In this document: positions 1-10,844 of the stretch, one piece after another
How the letters are laid out: every line of letters starts with the position of its first letter
Numbering within the stretch: position 1 is the first letter of the stretch
Origin: Gautieria morchelliformis
Lineage: Eukaryota > Basidiomycota > Agaricomycetes > Gomphales > Gomphaceae
DNA length: 64,000 nucleotides
Assembly: GCA_015179125.1 (NCBI GenBank)
Contig: WHVA01000038.1
Span: 310,001-374,000 of the forward strand
Reading direction: 5' to 3'
Program-made: the position numbers and the translations under genes
Notes under the pieces: generated by a model
What the model was told of the DNA's origin: nothing
The model's database searches: none
What the model saw: only the letters and a program-made list of their open reading frames with translations

Positions 1-289
1 GTCTGCTGGGTTGATCCACATGATCTACAGGTAGGATGTCTCGTGAATGCATTCCGGGCATAGGAACACCCAAAGGGAGTTGAGTCAGGAAGATGATGGG
101 GCCAGTGATGAACCATCATTCCGGGTAAAGGATGTCAATCGTGTTTGATGGCATGCCTGCTGGCGAATGATGTGAGTAGTGAATGGCCATTCGGCGACTT
201 CGGCGAAGAGTGAATGGAGCGAACCTAGAGGTGGAGGGGTAAAAGGGAAAATGGAGGTAACTGAATACAGGAATAAATGAGTCATGACA
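1..289 (-). mobile_element. Partial LTR, same family as the 1003-bp solo LTR
   Basis: Read on the minus strand, this stretch aligns with roughly the first 335 bases of the solo LTR at 2977-3979. Shared landmarks are the block around 66-120 (GAACACCCAAAG on +) and the block ending TGCCTGCTGG near 163. Its 5' end is TGTCATGAC, matching the start of the other copy, and lies at 281-289. The rest runs off the left edge, so it cannot be told whether this is a solo LTR or an end of a complete element. Confidence 0.7.
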
Positions 290-1215
290 GCAGTCTTGAC
301 TTCAGGACACAGATGCAACCACGAGCCAGAGGACTGTGATGAGAGAGGGGTTGTTGAGTTAAAGGTGTTACTTACAGATTATTTTGAGGATGGTGTCCAA
401 TCTTGCTATAAGGCCCAGTATATCCCGACTTTGATTCAGCGCTGCCTCTACAATGAGCATTGTGGTTCAAAACATGCTGAAAGAATCTCATTTAAAATAA
501 ACTTACTATGGCTTCTGGAAAAGTCTGGGGATGATAGGAGATGGCAGGCTGTGATGCCAAGTTGTTGGTGATGGGTGCAGCAGGGTTGTGAGGGTTGTGC
601 ATACTGGCATGATGCTGGTGTTTACCTGGAGCATCCAGAACAGGTATCCTCGCAAATTCACCAGTGGTGCCCATAGGCAGAGACATGGAGTAAGATGCAG
701 GTGGAGTAATCAGGGTATAGACAGACTGAGCATGGGGTTCCGGTGGCATGAATGTGTGACCTTTATCCAGCTCCTGAATGAAAGCAGGCTGGTAGCTGCT
801 TTGTTGCTGCTAAATATGTTCTGGATATTGCCAATTGGGAACCTCCCTCTAAGCATAAAAGTGAAAATATGCTGAAAGAAGAGCCTAGTATTCACAGTGT
901 CATCACCGTAGACAACCCCCTGACTGCCTTGGGTGGGGTCGTACTCTTGTACAGGGGCGTCACCTGTGTCATCACCATAGACAACCCCTGACTGCCTTGG
1001 GTGGGATCGTACTCTCGTACAGGGATGTCACCTGTCTGGAAGTGATTGATGGGCGTAATAATTGCTGCCCAAGTTTGGAGTGACTGTGACTGAGCCTGAT
1101 GTCCGCAGTGAGCCTGGCTCTCTTGAAACTGCTCAGCCTCGAATGTCTCCTGATGGTGACCGCTGTGTGAATACATGGCTCGAACTCTGGTCGACAGATA
1201 CCGGAAGCTTCTCAC
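290..1215 (-). pseudogene. Candidate spliced hypothetical gene, cut by the LTR at its 3' side
   Basis: The minus strand shows exon-like blocks. One at about 896-1215 is rich in Gln, His and Ser and contains a 69-bp duplication. One runs from a TTTAG acceptor near 815 to a GTAAGT donor near 500 and encodes a Pro/His/Gln-rich segment (residues like PPEPHAQSVYTLITPP). A short one between about 370 and 440 ends in a GTAAGT donor. A last block enters the LTR at 289. I do not recognise the family. The protein would be low-complexity and probably disordered. Exon joins are inferred from splice-like sites only, and part of this may be non-coding. Confidence 0.3.
897..1034. repeat. Two direct copies of a 69-bp unit
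   Basis: The unit beginning GTGTCATCACC occurs at 897 and again at 966, with about six differences. Because 69 is a multiple of three it would duplicate 23 residues in frame on the minus strand. Confidence 0.9.
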
Positions 1216-1690
1216 TATGTATCATGATGTTGAGATGCAAGAACGATTCCAATCAAATACTGTACATACATAATTTCCCTATCTTGTGTAATCGCCACGC
1301 TGTTTCAGGCTTTGTGAAGTCAACTAAAGAAAATTATGTGAGTCATTTCAAGCTCCGACAATCTGCATCTCTCTCTGCCCCACCACCATTCAACCCTTTC
1401 ATTACTCTCTCAATAACACCTCTAGAACATCATGGGTCTATCCATGCTCAGTGATACATGTGTCCTCATGGACTGACTGGTAGGTGTTCTTACTCATGTT
1501 GCATATTAGAATGGTAATCCTAAAAGTGACGATAGTGTGCTCTAATAAATCTGCGGCAGCCAGGAAAGCCTCGTCAAATGTTTTGATACGGTTAGTGATC
1601 AAGAAAAGTATGGTGAGTAGTACTCAGCTCCACTCGCTTCTTCTATTTCCTCCCACATACTTCTCACTTACATATTTCAAGCTTCTCTCA

Positions 1691-1774
1691 GTTCGCTTGT
1701 GGACCAGCACTTCTCTCAGTTTGCTTGTGAATCAGCACTTCTCTCACCTCACTTGTGAATCAACACTTCTCTCA
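1691..1774 (+). repeat. Three tandem 28-bp repeats in a promoter region
   Basis: Units start at 1691, 1719 and 1747. Each contains CTTGTG followed by CACTTCTCTCA, with a few substitutions. They lie 60-150 bases upstream of a TATA-like box and the start of the gene at 1888, so they may be repeated upstream activator sites. That role is inferred from position only. Confidence 0.85.
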
Positions 1775-1836
1775 CTTCTCTCAGCTTCTCTTTTGGTGCA
1801 CAGCACTTCTAAGATAGAAAAGTCTGACTGTTAAGC

Positions 1837-1844
1837 TATAAAAT
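1837..1844 (+). promoter_or_regulatory. TATA-like box
   Basis: TATAAAAT lies 44 bases before the ATG at 1888, next to pyrimidine-rich sequence. This is a plausible core promoter for the downstream gene. Confidence 0.5.
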
Positions 1845-1887
1845 CCCATCTCCATTCATTCTATCATTCCACTCAACCCTTGTTGCG

Positions 1888-4402
1888 ATGATGCCTGCAT
1901 CCAATACCAGCACCATCGAGGACTCCCAGTTGGGCATGACAGGCCAAAAATGCACTCATGAGCCTGAGCCCCTCACCGCATCCGGTCAATCCAAGCAGTA
2001 AGCATGCTTTACTGTAACATTTCGTGTACACTTTAACTTGTAACTGATTTGTCATTGCATGCGTAGACAAAAGCAGGATCTGCTTATAATTGATGTGCAG
2101 CACGTTGGTCATGCCATGGATGCATTCTTGAATCCAGGTATGGTATTTAACTTTGGTTTGGAGAACAGGGTTGCTCTGGCCTCGACGACACTAGGCAACC
2201 TTGAAATCGAAGGAATCACCAATGAGTAAGTGGCTTTCAATGTCCCCCAGACTAGTGGTACCCATTATGTTATACAACACTTCAGGCAAATCCGTTGGTT
2301 TTGAATTTATAAGCATCTCTGTGCAAGGATAGGGCACTTCAAGGTGTGCATCATTGATGTTGAGGCACATACCTTCCATGAGCATGAGAAGTTGGTATGT
2401 ATCGTTCATATTACAACTCTATGTATCTGAATTTTGTGCCTATAGTTCAAGGCAGGCCTGTTGGCTGCCTTCTCTGAGGATATCATGAGCTTGAAGGTTG
2501 TTGTGGTTCATTGGCTCTCTGCCCCCCTAATAACGCTTCAACAGCTGCATACCCACTGGCTCATAACTCCAAGACCACACAAGGGTTCAATAACCTGTGG
2601 TTGGTGAGCTCTTGTGCCCAACGGATTGAGCATACGCACTCCCCTCCTCCGGAATACTTCTTATTTTCCAGCGCTGATACAATCTAGTGTACAACAGGGT
2701 TTGTGTGATGGCACGATGGATATCCAGCCATCACAATGGCCTAAGTTCATTTATGAGGACTGCACAGTACCATCTGAGGGTGAAGATATGTGGGTTGGCT
2801 TCCTACGACACCAACTCCTGGTTAAAGTGAGTGTCGCATCCACGGTCGACTGCCACACCCCCAAACTGTTAATAACTTGCACCCAATCCAGACCCTAAAA
2901 CACATTTACACTTCACCCAGCTCTGTGGATGGTGCGGATGGTAATCGGGCAACACATTCCAGCAAAGCAGCCTTAGTGTCATGACCTGTCTATTTCTCTT
3001 ACCCCGCTGCCTCTACGTGCCCCCTCGTCACTCCCTAGCATCTTCGCCAGAGTTCGCCTCACCCTCCGACCACTCCTCCTCTACATCCACCCTATTCGCT
3101 GTTTGCCCCATTCTCCGAACCACTATTCACTGCTTGCACATTTAGCCAGCAGGCACGCCATCAAATACGATCGATACCATTTACCTGGTGTGATGGTTCA
3201 TCACTAACCCCATCATCTTCTTAATCCAACCCCTTTGGGTGTTCATATGGCCAATGTGTGTTCGCGGAACGTCCCTTCCATAGGTCGTGTGGGATCAACC
3301 CAGTAGACGAAGAGTCCATGCAGGGTAGCATGTATGCGGGTCCCAAGACATGGTTTCGTACATAAGTGCCTTCGCCACCTTTACTCTCCGTTGTTCCATG
3401 TTCGCACACTCTTCCCTCACTCTATTGTATGTTTATTCCATCTACTTAGTATCATGACTGCGCACCCCTATCCAACCCTGACTCATGACGGCCTCTTTCC
3501 TATTCGCTGATACCTTACGAGCATTCGATATAAGTAGTTTACATTCGCATGTATATTCTCCAGTTCAATTATCATACGTCGTCCATCTTGTGCACACTTG
3601 ACCTCGCTGTGATCATCATCTTGAGCCTTCTCCTGGAGATTCCTATCTTCAACCAGAAGAGGACTTAGGCATCACTGGTGAGTTCTCATACTTCACCTTC
3701 GTTACCTTAGCCTTCGAACTATTTTCTGCGCTGTCGGCGAAGGGATTGTCACGACTTAGACAGCCCTTCCGTGACACCTTGTACATTACCTCGTCAAGTG
3801 CCACGGGATATTTTGCTATGACTGTAGATAGGGCAAGCTCCGTTCGGGCAACCCTCTTATCTTGTGAGCATTTGTTGGTTCACCTATTCGCCGAACGGCA
3901 TACTTATTCACACAAGTTATTCGGGCATTCGCTGTGTTCACTAATACATCATATTAACACCTGAAAACCAATCTTGACACTTAGCAGGCATGACGGGTAT
4001 GTCAGTGGGCACCATTGCCGATGTTGTAGTGAAGGTACGGATTCATTGTCTGTTCCCTCACTCTAGCTTATGATCCCAACCAGCTTCACCATTCCCTATC
4101 CTCTCATTCTACATTTCAAAAGAATGATAGGACACCTAACCATCAATCGTTCTACTATGGCCTACTCGAAGTTTTGGAGGCTGTGGAGTCCCAAGAACAG
4201 GCACAGGAGCTTCTACAGTGGTATGATAGGTATGGCAGGTGGTTAGCTATATCCACGAATTCCTCACAACCTCTGTTCCAGACAACTCTTTCCTGGACAG
4301 GAGTCTGCTAAGGAACCAGCACCCAATAGTTCACTTGCCAGGATGTGTGCCCAAATGAGTATAACAAGGAATGCTGCTGCAGTAACTGTGTTGGCTGAGT
4401 AG
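1888..4402 (+). pseudogene. Multi-exon hypothetical gene of a mushroom-wide family, split by a solo LTR
   Basis: Exons that read through GT-AG introns are: 1888-1997 (ATG start); 2067-2225; 2328-2394; from 2446 (its 3' part and the next junctions are unclear); a block ending at 2826; 2892-2976; 3985-4034; 4084-4229; and 4282-4402 (TAG stop). The C-terminal half carries motifs I associate with a widespread family of Agaricomycete hypothetical proteins (DUF6698-like, from memory): WPKFIY, FLRHQLLVK, KHIYTSPSSVDG, GMTGMSVG, an FYYGLLE...ELLQWYD block and PNSSLARM. The LTR at 2977-3979 sits in an exon. Without it and one CTTAG copy the frame continues SSKAALAGMTG. Function is unknown. The exon structure after the insertion still looks clean, so the insertion is probably recent or the copy was a dispensable paralog. 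Confidence 0.7.
2977..3979 (+). mobile_element. Solo LTR, 1003 bp
   Basis: It begins TGTCATGACC and ends CTTGACA, giving matching TGTCA/TGACA termini. It is flanked by the direct 5-bp repeat CTTAG at 2972-2976 and 3980-3984. A TATA-like TATAAG at 3529-3534 fits an LTR promoter in plus orientation. It has no internal coding region, as expected after LTR-LTR recombination. Confidence 0.9.
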
Positions 4403-4534
4403 ATAAAAAAGTTTTTAGTCAAATGCCTTCAGAATATTAAATAATGGAACCTAATTTGATTCATCACAATCTTTACTGTTCTCATTGCAACTACAGAGCT
4501 ATTATCAGAGCTATTAAGAAATTCACCTGCACTA

Positions 4535-4750
4535 GGTGAATCACATTGAGGTATGTGCTAGATATTCGCAAGTGCTGCAACTTTCGACAACCTGTTGCAC
4601 TTTGCACAGCCTTAACAGATTCCGCAAGGTGAATCACACTGAGGTACGTGCTAGATATTTGCAAGTGCTGCAACTTTCGACAACCTGTTGCACTTTGCAC
4701 AGCCTTAACAGATTCCGCAAGGTGAATCACACAGAGGTACATGCTAGATA
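4535..4750. repeat. Tandem 93-bp repeat, two copies plus a partial third
   Basis: Units begin GGTGAATCACA at 4535, 4628 and 4721; the third is cut after about 30 bases. The first two are almost identical. The array sits just upstream of a TATATATAAAT box and of the zinc-finger-like pseudogene, so it may be a duplicated regulatory region. Confidence 0.9.
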
Positions 4751-4758
4751 TATATAAA
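4748..4758 (+). promoter_or_regulatory. TATA-like box after the 93-bp array
   Basis: TATATATAAAT follows directly on the truncated third repeat. It is about 250 bases before the ATG at 5009. Its role is inferred from position. Confidence 0.35.
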
Positions 4759-4937
4759 TGCACCCGACTCATCCTTTTATATACAAGAGTGCATACCAGA
4801 CTTGTGTATATTTGGCTATGTGCTATAGCAATTTACCCTATATATGACTTTGCAATATCTCGACCATTTTGCTGATGTCCCCAGCGGTCAGATACACCGG
4901 ATGTCTAGGTTATATTCAACCCTCATGGAATATTTCA

Positions 4938-6652
4938 GATAGGCAGATATTTCTTTGTGCAATAGGACATATCTGACCTAGTTCGTAAGCGGTAAAGAGA
5001 CTGGAGATATGTCTCTACCGCAAGAAAAAACGCCATACCAAGACAATGGGACACCACCGTATCAGGGAACCACCTTTATGGCAGCAGAGGTGATGATTAC
5101 CCAGATGGTGGGCCGAACATGTGCGTGGCTTCGTGTGTTCGACAGACAGAGACATAACCATGACGCATGCTACAGGCCCACCATTGCGACTCAACAATCT
5201 GATTACAACCAGGGGGTGGCGTGGACCACCACGGCCACCCCACCGGCAGCAACTGTTGTCGGTTTGGAGAGGGCGGGATCCCTGGCTCTCGGCCAGATCT
5301 AGTACCCGACTCGCCTAGTACAAGTCCATTACCCGAGTCCCCAGAGAGTGCCCCAGAGAGTGTTCACGGCGATAGGGACCAACTCGTAGCACATACGGGG
5401 ACGACACGACACTCTCACTGATGCTGTCTGAGTAACGGATGCGGCGAGGCTTGCACAGTAACGGCGAACATGACGCACAAACGGCTTGAGGATGGGTCGG
5501 CGGACAAGACAAATGCTAAGCACGGCCTTTCAGAGGAGTTGGCTGTGCCATGCCCCAACGGATGCAAGGCATACGATCAGCCCAGGATGTACTCCCGGAA
5601 ATTTAATCCGGCGACATCTCGTGGAACTACAAACACCGCAACACAATGGGGCTCAGGGGAGAGCCGGACTGGTCTGGTACTCATCGCTGAGGACAAGGGA
5701 ATTGACGCCTTGGTTGCAAAACACATTCAGAAGCAGGAGGTCACAGAGAATCCAAGAACTTCAGCAGGGTTTCACGTTTATCAATGAAAGACAGTTGGAC
5801 CCCTGTTCGTCAAGGGCACTTGGTATGTGAGAAACTTCTGCCGAGATTTCTCCGCATATTTTGCAATACTTACTTAGGCCAAGCAAGGGGTACTGCCGGC
5901 ACCGCGGCGCTACATCTAGTGTAAATCATGTGCTGGCAGAAGCCACGCATCCCATAACAAGCATGCACTCATTTGAGAACCTGACACAAATGCGAGTCGC
6001 TGGAGCGTATGATGAGCGATTGAAATGAAATCACAAGGTGCCTGCTTCGGCTGACCGACATTCGTGTCAGTGCACGCGTGCTGCATGCTCAGAGGTTGCC
6101 TCCCATTAATTATCCACCCATACAGTATAGCCAGCCTTTGCATGCTCGAAATCCCTAAAGCAAACTGAAGTAATCACACTCGTTTGTTGCAGACCACTCG
6201 TCTTCAGAGCCTAGACAGCATCTCGACCAATTCGGCTGTCCCTGGTACCTCACCGGCACCGCTGCTTACTCCGTTTCCCTCCGTACAGCATACCCTTGTT
6301 CCCTTAGAAAACTGCTCGTACTTGACTTGAAATGGCTATCTTTATCCGTCCTCTCGTAAGCCCCGCATTTTACTGTGATTGCTGTGCGTACTTGACTTTG
6401 TTCCGGACGGTTCTCATCGACAATTCGTCCCAAAAGGCACACTTGCGCTTTACAATCATTCTTTCCGTGCCGCCAAAAAATACATGCAGGATTTGCGCAA
6501 TAGGGACTTGAGTACGATGGTAAATATCGCACAACTGCCGATCGAAACACAACGGTGCAGTCGTTCCCCCACTGCACACTAACTCACATTCTCATGGTCG
6601 TTGTCGTTCAAGTTGATTTGGATTGATTTGGAATGCGCCGGGCTAGTACGGC
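4938..6652 (+). repeat. Segment A, diverged copy of the segment at 44814-46288
   Basis: Long collinear similarity runs from CAATAGGACATA near 4960 (44838 in segment B) through the zinc-finger-like gene and its 3' region to GAATGCGCCGGGCTAGTACGG near 6631 (46265 in B). Small indels are scattered along it. No terminal repeats or target duplication were found, so a genomic duplication is as likely as transposition. Confidence 0.75.
5009..5787 (+). pseudogene. Zinc-finger-like hypothetical protein, broken copy
   Basis: The first frame (5009-5302) matches the start of the better copy at 44889 (MSLPQE..., VFDRQRHN, CYRPTI, AWTTTATPPAA). A frame change near 5270-5470 is needed to resume at 5470 with RLEDGSADKTNAKHGLSEE and the first cysteine pair CPNGC. 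The finger is then lost to a second frameshift near 5600: the His and the last Cys seen in the other copy are not in frame. Compared with the 208-residue copy this is a pseudogene. Function is unknown. Confidence 0.6.
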
Positions 6653-7388
6653 TGTTTTTCTTTTTTTTAATTCAATTTTACATCTATTGGGGAATTGCCC
6701 TATGTAAGATGATTAATATATGGTTCTGGTCTATGTGTGATGCCTTCTCCCCTTTCATCCTCTATCTCCGCTTCTACTCGTCGGGCAGGGCCCTGAGCGT
6801 GTCCATGCCGGTGTGGACGAGGTGATAGTGGTGTTGCACGCAGCGCGTTCCCGGCCTGTGCCTCCCCACCCTCGCATCCCTGGGGAACTTCCTCAAGGGT
6901 TCATCTGCCGCCCTCGGCGAACAGAAAGTGCCGCGCTCATGCGAGAAGATTTAGCACTTGGGTGAGAGGCGGACGTCGATGTAGACATGCAGCCCGACGC
7001 GGAAGGGGGCCACGACGCTGCCAAGCATACTCTTACTAGGTGAGGGAAGTCCGGTCCCGTAGGTAGTCCTAGCTATAGCACGTATATAGCAAATAATATT
7101 CAAAAAGACATTAGACCATTGGCAGGCATATTGGGGGACTAGAGGGAGTGGGGGATAGCGTGGCAGAGGTTGCAAGTCTCAAGCTGAATAGACAAGCGCA
7201 TAACGCTTTCAATTGACCTGTAGACAAAAAAGGATAAATACATTGCCTGGGATGAAATAGACTCAATAAATCCATGCGACCGTTCCGTTAATCTCCATCT
7301 TCTCTATGCATGGCGCAGGACAGGGAGCCACACCATTAGGAAAGAATGCAATCGCTTTGAAGGCCATCCCAGCGGAACTGGAGGGTCA
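6653..7388. other. No gene recognised
   Basis: This holds a short poly-T (6658-6667), GC-rich fragments around 6820-7020 with no convincing frame, and otherwise mixed sequence. I see no LTR ends or terminal repeats. Confidence 0.5.
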
Positions 7389-7923
7389 TTGAGAGACGAA
7401 TGTCTTACTGCCATGGCGCAGAAAATGCAAACGGACAAAGGATCGATAAACTTGATGTTCTCGGGGAGCAGGCCCACCCCGATAGAGGCCTATGACAAGG
7501 TGCTGAACGCTGAATACCCTGACCCCCGACGAGGCAGAGGTAATGTTTGGAGACTCACCAGCGGAAATCGAAGCGGGGGGGTTGGCTGGAACAGAGATCG
7601 CGGCGCTGAGTACGACGAGTTGGATGCTGAGGACGAAGCAATGTGGTCAATAGGGCTCACTGGACCGATTATGTGACTTAGCCATGAACCATGGTGTCTC
7701 GCTGTCAATGTTCCCACTTGCGGCAGCCAAGGATCTGAAACTTCTGCAGCGACCCGACCTAATAGAACAGATCTTGATCAAATTCGACTATATTGATAAT
7801 TTCAACAAGAATAAGAAGGAGCTCCCAGACGTACCAGTTGAAGATTTGGAAAACATAGAGGAATTGCTGGAGGATGATGTCAGTATGGAGCTGGGGAAGT
7901 CGAGTCTCGCGCGCAAGCTGTAA
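7389..7923 (+). pseudogene. Hypothetical coding fragments, frames disrupted
   Basis: Protein-like sequence appears in pieces: MQTDKGSINLMFSGSRP... at about 7427-7530; then in another frame LTPDEAEVMFGDSPAEIEAGG at about 7517-7580; then 7684-7923 with acidic VPVEDLENIEELLEDDVSMELG. Amino-acid composition looks coding but at least one frameshift or intron separates the pieces. I do not recognise the family. Confidence 0.3.
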
Positions 7924-9740
7924 GTACAACGTTGTGGGTTTATGTAAAGCCACGCTTCTTACTGACTGTGCTTGCACCTTTCGGGCGGCGAGGATCATGC
8001 TGACGGGGTGCTTTGTCAACCGCGTAAGTTCCGCGCACATGATTCACCTTTTCTTCTCGTTGACCTTCGTTTTCTTGGTGGGAAAGGCGTGTGGATCAGA
8101 TGAGTCATTGAAGGTTGGAGCTGGCCGAGGATGACGGTGGTTGTGGTGGACCGTGTGGTGAACTGTAGGCGTCTGTAAGAAGCTTGGTGCATCATTGATA
8201 CGCGAGCACGTGCTCGATATTGCTTCTGGATCCCTGAGATACAGAACCCAGGCACACTACTGCATCAAAGAACCAGGCACCTGCGAAGACCCCAGGATGC
8301 CAAGCCAACCACGTCGATCGATCGGGTCGGCAACGGCCGACGGGTACGATCGCGCCGCATGGTCACATGCAAATTACGGGACAACCTGGGGGAGGCCCAA
8401 GTTCCCGGTGCTTGGACCGCATCAAAGCGTTCTGCTGTGAAAAACTGAAAAGCGGCGCTAGTAGACGTGTGTGGGTCCAGCCCCTCACCCTTCTTAAGAC
8501 TGGACGTCTGGACGTGCTTCGCAAGGAAGCTAGAGAGATCTTGATGTAGAAGAGAATATAGTAGCACTTCAACTTGAAGCTAGAAAATCGGGTCTTCATT
8601 CGGAAAAAATTCCTGATTGCTGCAGTAAGGCGACCTGTGACTCGTGAGCTAGCATAGCTTCCTCCCTGCTCTCCGACAGACACCAAATGGGACTTCAATC
8701 AGAATCCACAGGAATTGGAGGTGTTATCAGCAGAATACCGACCAGTGATAACCATTGGCGGTCATTTTGCCTACCGACCTCGGCTTATCCCACATCAACC
8801 ACCATGGAATAAGTTTGAGAAAACAACCTACGGTACTTAGCCTCTTGACCCCAAGTTTTGAACGGTCACCTCCCTGCTGGGGCAATGCCACCGGTCATCG
8901 CAATTGGCTCTCTCAAAGCATTCTGTGGAGGCGGATTATAGTAGCAGTCCGTCAGCCAAGCTAGGTGCTTTTAAATGAGCCACCATGACATGGATTTACC
9001 CATGCTCAACTGCCTCCCGGCCCGCCGTATGTCCCAGATCCCGGACTATTCCAGGTGTATTATTTTGCCATCCATTTCCATATGTAACACTTAGTTTATT
9101 ACGGGTGTGGGTGGATATCTGCTGGGCTGTCAAGGTGAGAGAAGCCAGTTCGTAATTATGGCCACTGTGCTTTGCTTAAAGCATTAATCTCCAGCAAACT
9201 GCGCACCTATTTGGAATTACCTGTACACGCCAAGAATTATATCCGAGAACACATCCCCTTCAGCAGTTTTGGGGTCAGTTCAGAATCAGGACGGTTATGT
9301 CACCTTTTCTTTCCTTTTTAGGTTAGAGGGGACATCTCTTTCGACGGACCTCGGCTGTATCATGGTCATTTGACTCTCCGAAGTTCTCGCCATCTGATTG
9401 TCTCCCGGGAGTGCGTTTACCCGCTGCACGTAGAGGGACTTCTCCGCGTTTGCGGTTTGCGATCTCTTTACATCGACCGGCCGCGCCCTGAAATTCGCGC
9501 TCGTATAGCGCGTCAGATGTCGTGTCAGATGTATCCCGAGGTATCCAGGGAGATCTCGTTGTGTTGTCACTGCCGGGAAAGAGCATCGACACTATTCACT
9601 TGGCGGGGATCATATAACTGGATCACGGAACTCCCCCCGTCATCCTCACGCTTGAGATTCCTGAGGTTCTGCTCGTGTGGCTTCACCCTAGGTCTGTTCC
9701 GTGCTGCCTGCATGTTAGGACAATACTAGGACACAGGGCA
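7924..9740. other. No gene recognised
   Basis: Only short open frames without family resemblance were seen, for example 8195-8440 and 9370-9729 on plus. The 9370-9729 frame has two weakly similar Cys/Arg-rich halves (SRECVYPLHVEG and CRERASTLFTWRG), which may be an old internal duplication. Nothing here is firm enough to call. Confidence 0.4.
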
Positions 9741-10134
9741 CTAGGAGCCACAAGGACACGATACATACCATGCACCTCGCGCGGCGCCACCCTCGTCGTC
9801 TCGCACCTCATCCTCGCCCTCTGCACACGCCCTGCACAATGAATGTCGCATTCCTACCACACCAGCACCTGCTTCCTCTCTCACAACACCAGCATCCACA
9901 CGCGGCCTACTAGCATCCGCATCAACACCTAAGCTCACACGCGCTCCCGACGCATCTCCTCAACTCACCTTAGCTGCCTCCGCCGCCACACACCCACCTT
10001 TCCACACTCCGGCCGCCTCCAGATGCACAACCCACCGGGAACCCGTCCGGCGCACATATCCTGCCTCCCATCCGGGGGGCAGACCCTCTCCCCAACATCG
10101 GCGGCGGCATAAACACCGACAGTGGACCGCGGCC

Positions 10135-10374
10135 TCTACTCCTTGCGCAGCCTGAAGTTCGCGTATCCGCTGGTTGAGGAGGGGGTTGGTGCGGGTGCGG
10201 GCGTGGAGAATAACGGCCGCGGCGCTGCTGGCGTCTCCCGTAGCAGGCCCAGAAACAGCTCGCAAGCTCGGGGGTACAGGCCCAAGCGCATGTCCAGGGC
10301 GGCCAGCACCAGGCGCAGTCGCAGAGCCAGAGTTATCCGCATCTGCAGCAGGCGTAGCACCCTGCCCACACATG
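10135..10374 (-). pseudogene. 3' part of a host exon cut by Copia-A
   Basis: The minus frame reads leucine-rich helical sequence (VGRVLRLLQMRITLALRLRL..., then LYPRACELFLGLLRE) followed by a Pro-rich tail and a TAG at 10135-10137. The frame is open up to the Copia-A junction at 10374. It continues on the other side of the element at 23260-23290 with YSSVWNAARRAC, behind a TAG acceptor. I do not recognise the protein; the host exon seems to have been intact before the insertion. GC content and composition differ clearly from the AT-richer transposon next to it. Confidence 0.45.
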
Positions 10375-10584
10375 TATTAGGGTTATGCGCAGTAGACTAA
10401 ATAGACAACGACTCAGTGAACGGGTCGTTCACTGAGGGGCTAGTAACTACGTGTACAGTATATATAAGGTCTCGGTCATTGATGACTGAGACCGGTCATC
10501 AAATGTCAATGTCTCTCTGATGTCTCTTACCATCCCAATCCGACCCTCACAGCTTACACCCCTATCTCCATGCTTACATCAACA
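10375..10584 (-). repeat. Copia-A 3' LTR, 210 bp
   Basis: On minus it starts TGTTGATGTAAGC and ends CCCTAATA. It contains a TATATATAAGG box as read on plus and a palindrome of 10-bp arms with a 5-nt loop (CTCAGTGAAC/GTTCACTGAG). Confidence 0.88.
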
Positions 10585-10596
10585 CTCCCCCTTAAG
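10585..10596 (-). promoter_or_regulatory. Copia-A polypurine tract
   Basis: On minus the sequence is CTTAAGGGGGAG, directly before the LTR start TGTTG. This is the expected primer for plus-strand DNA synthesis. Confidence 0.8.
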
Positions 10597-10844
10597 CTGA
10601 ACACAGGCCAAGGAGCGCGTTCAGGTGTAGGACTCTGTGTCGGGGGGAGAGCTTTCGTAAATATGTCGGCGGCCATGTCATCCGTCGGTACATAGTCTAT
10701 GTGAAGTAGCTTCCTCTGTACTGCATGGCGAATAAAATGATAGCGTATATCAATGTGTTTGGTCCTTGGGTGGTATTCGTCGTTCTTTGTGATGGAGATT
10801 GCAGAAATGTTGTCAAGATGAATGGTGACAGGTTTCCTAAGTGG

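Noticed and set aside
4535-4757. Plus and minus repeat peptides over the 93-bp array
   Set aside because: The 93-bp period is a multiple of three, so frames stay open by chance; position and TATA box favour a regulatory or neutral repeat.
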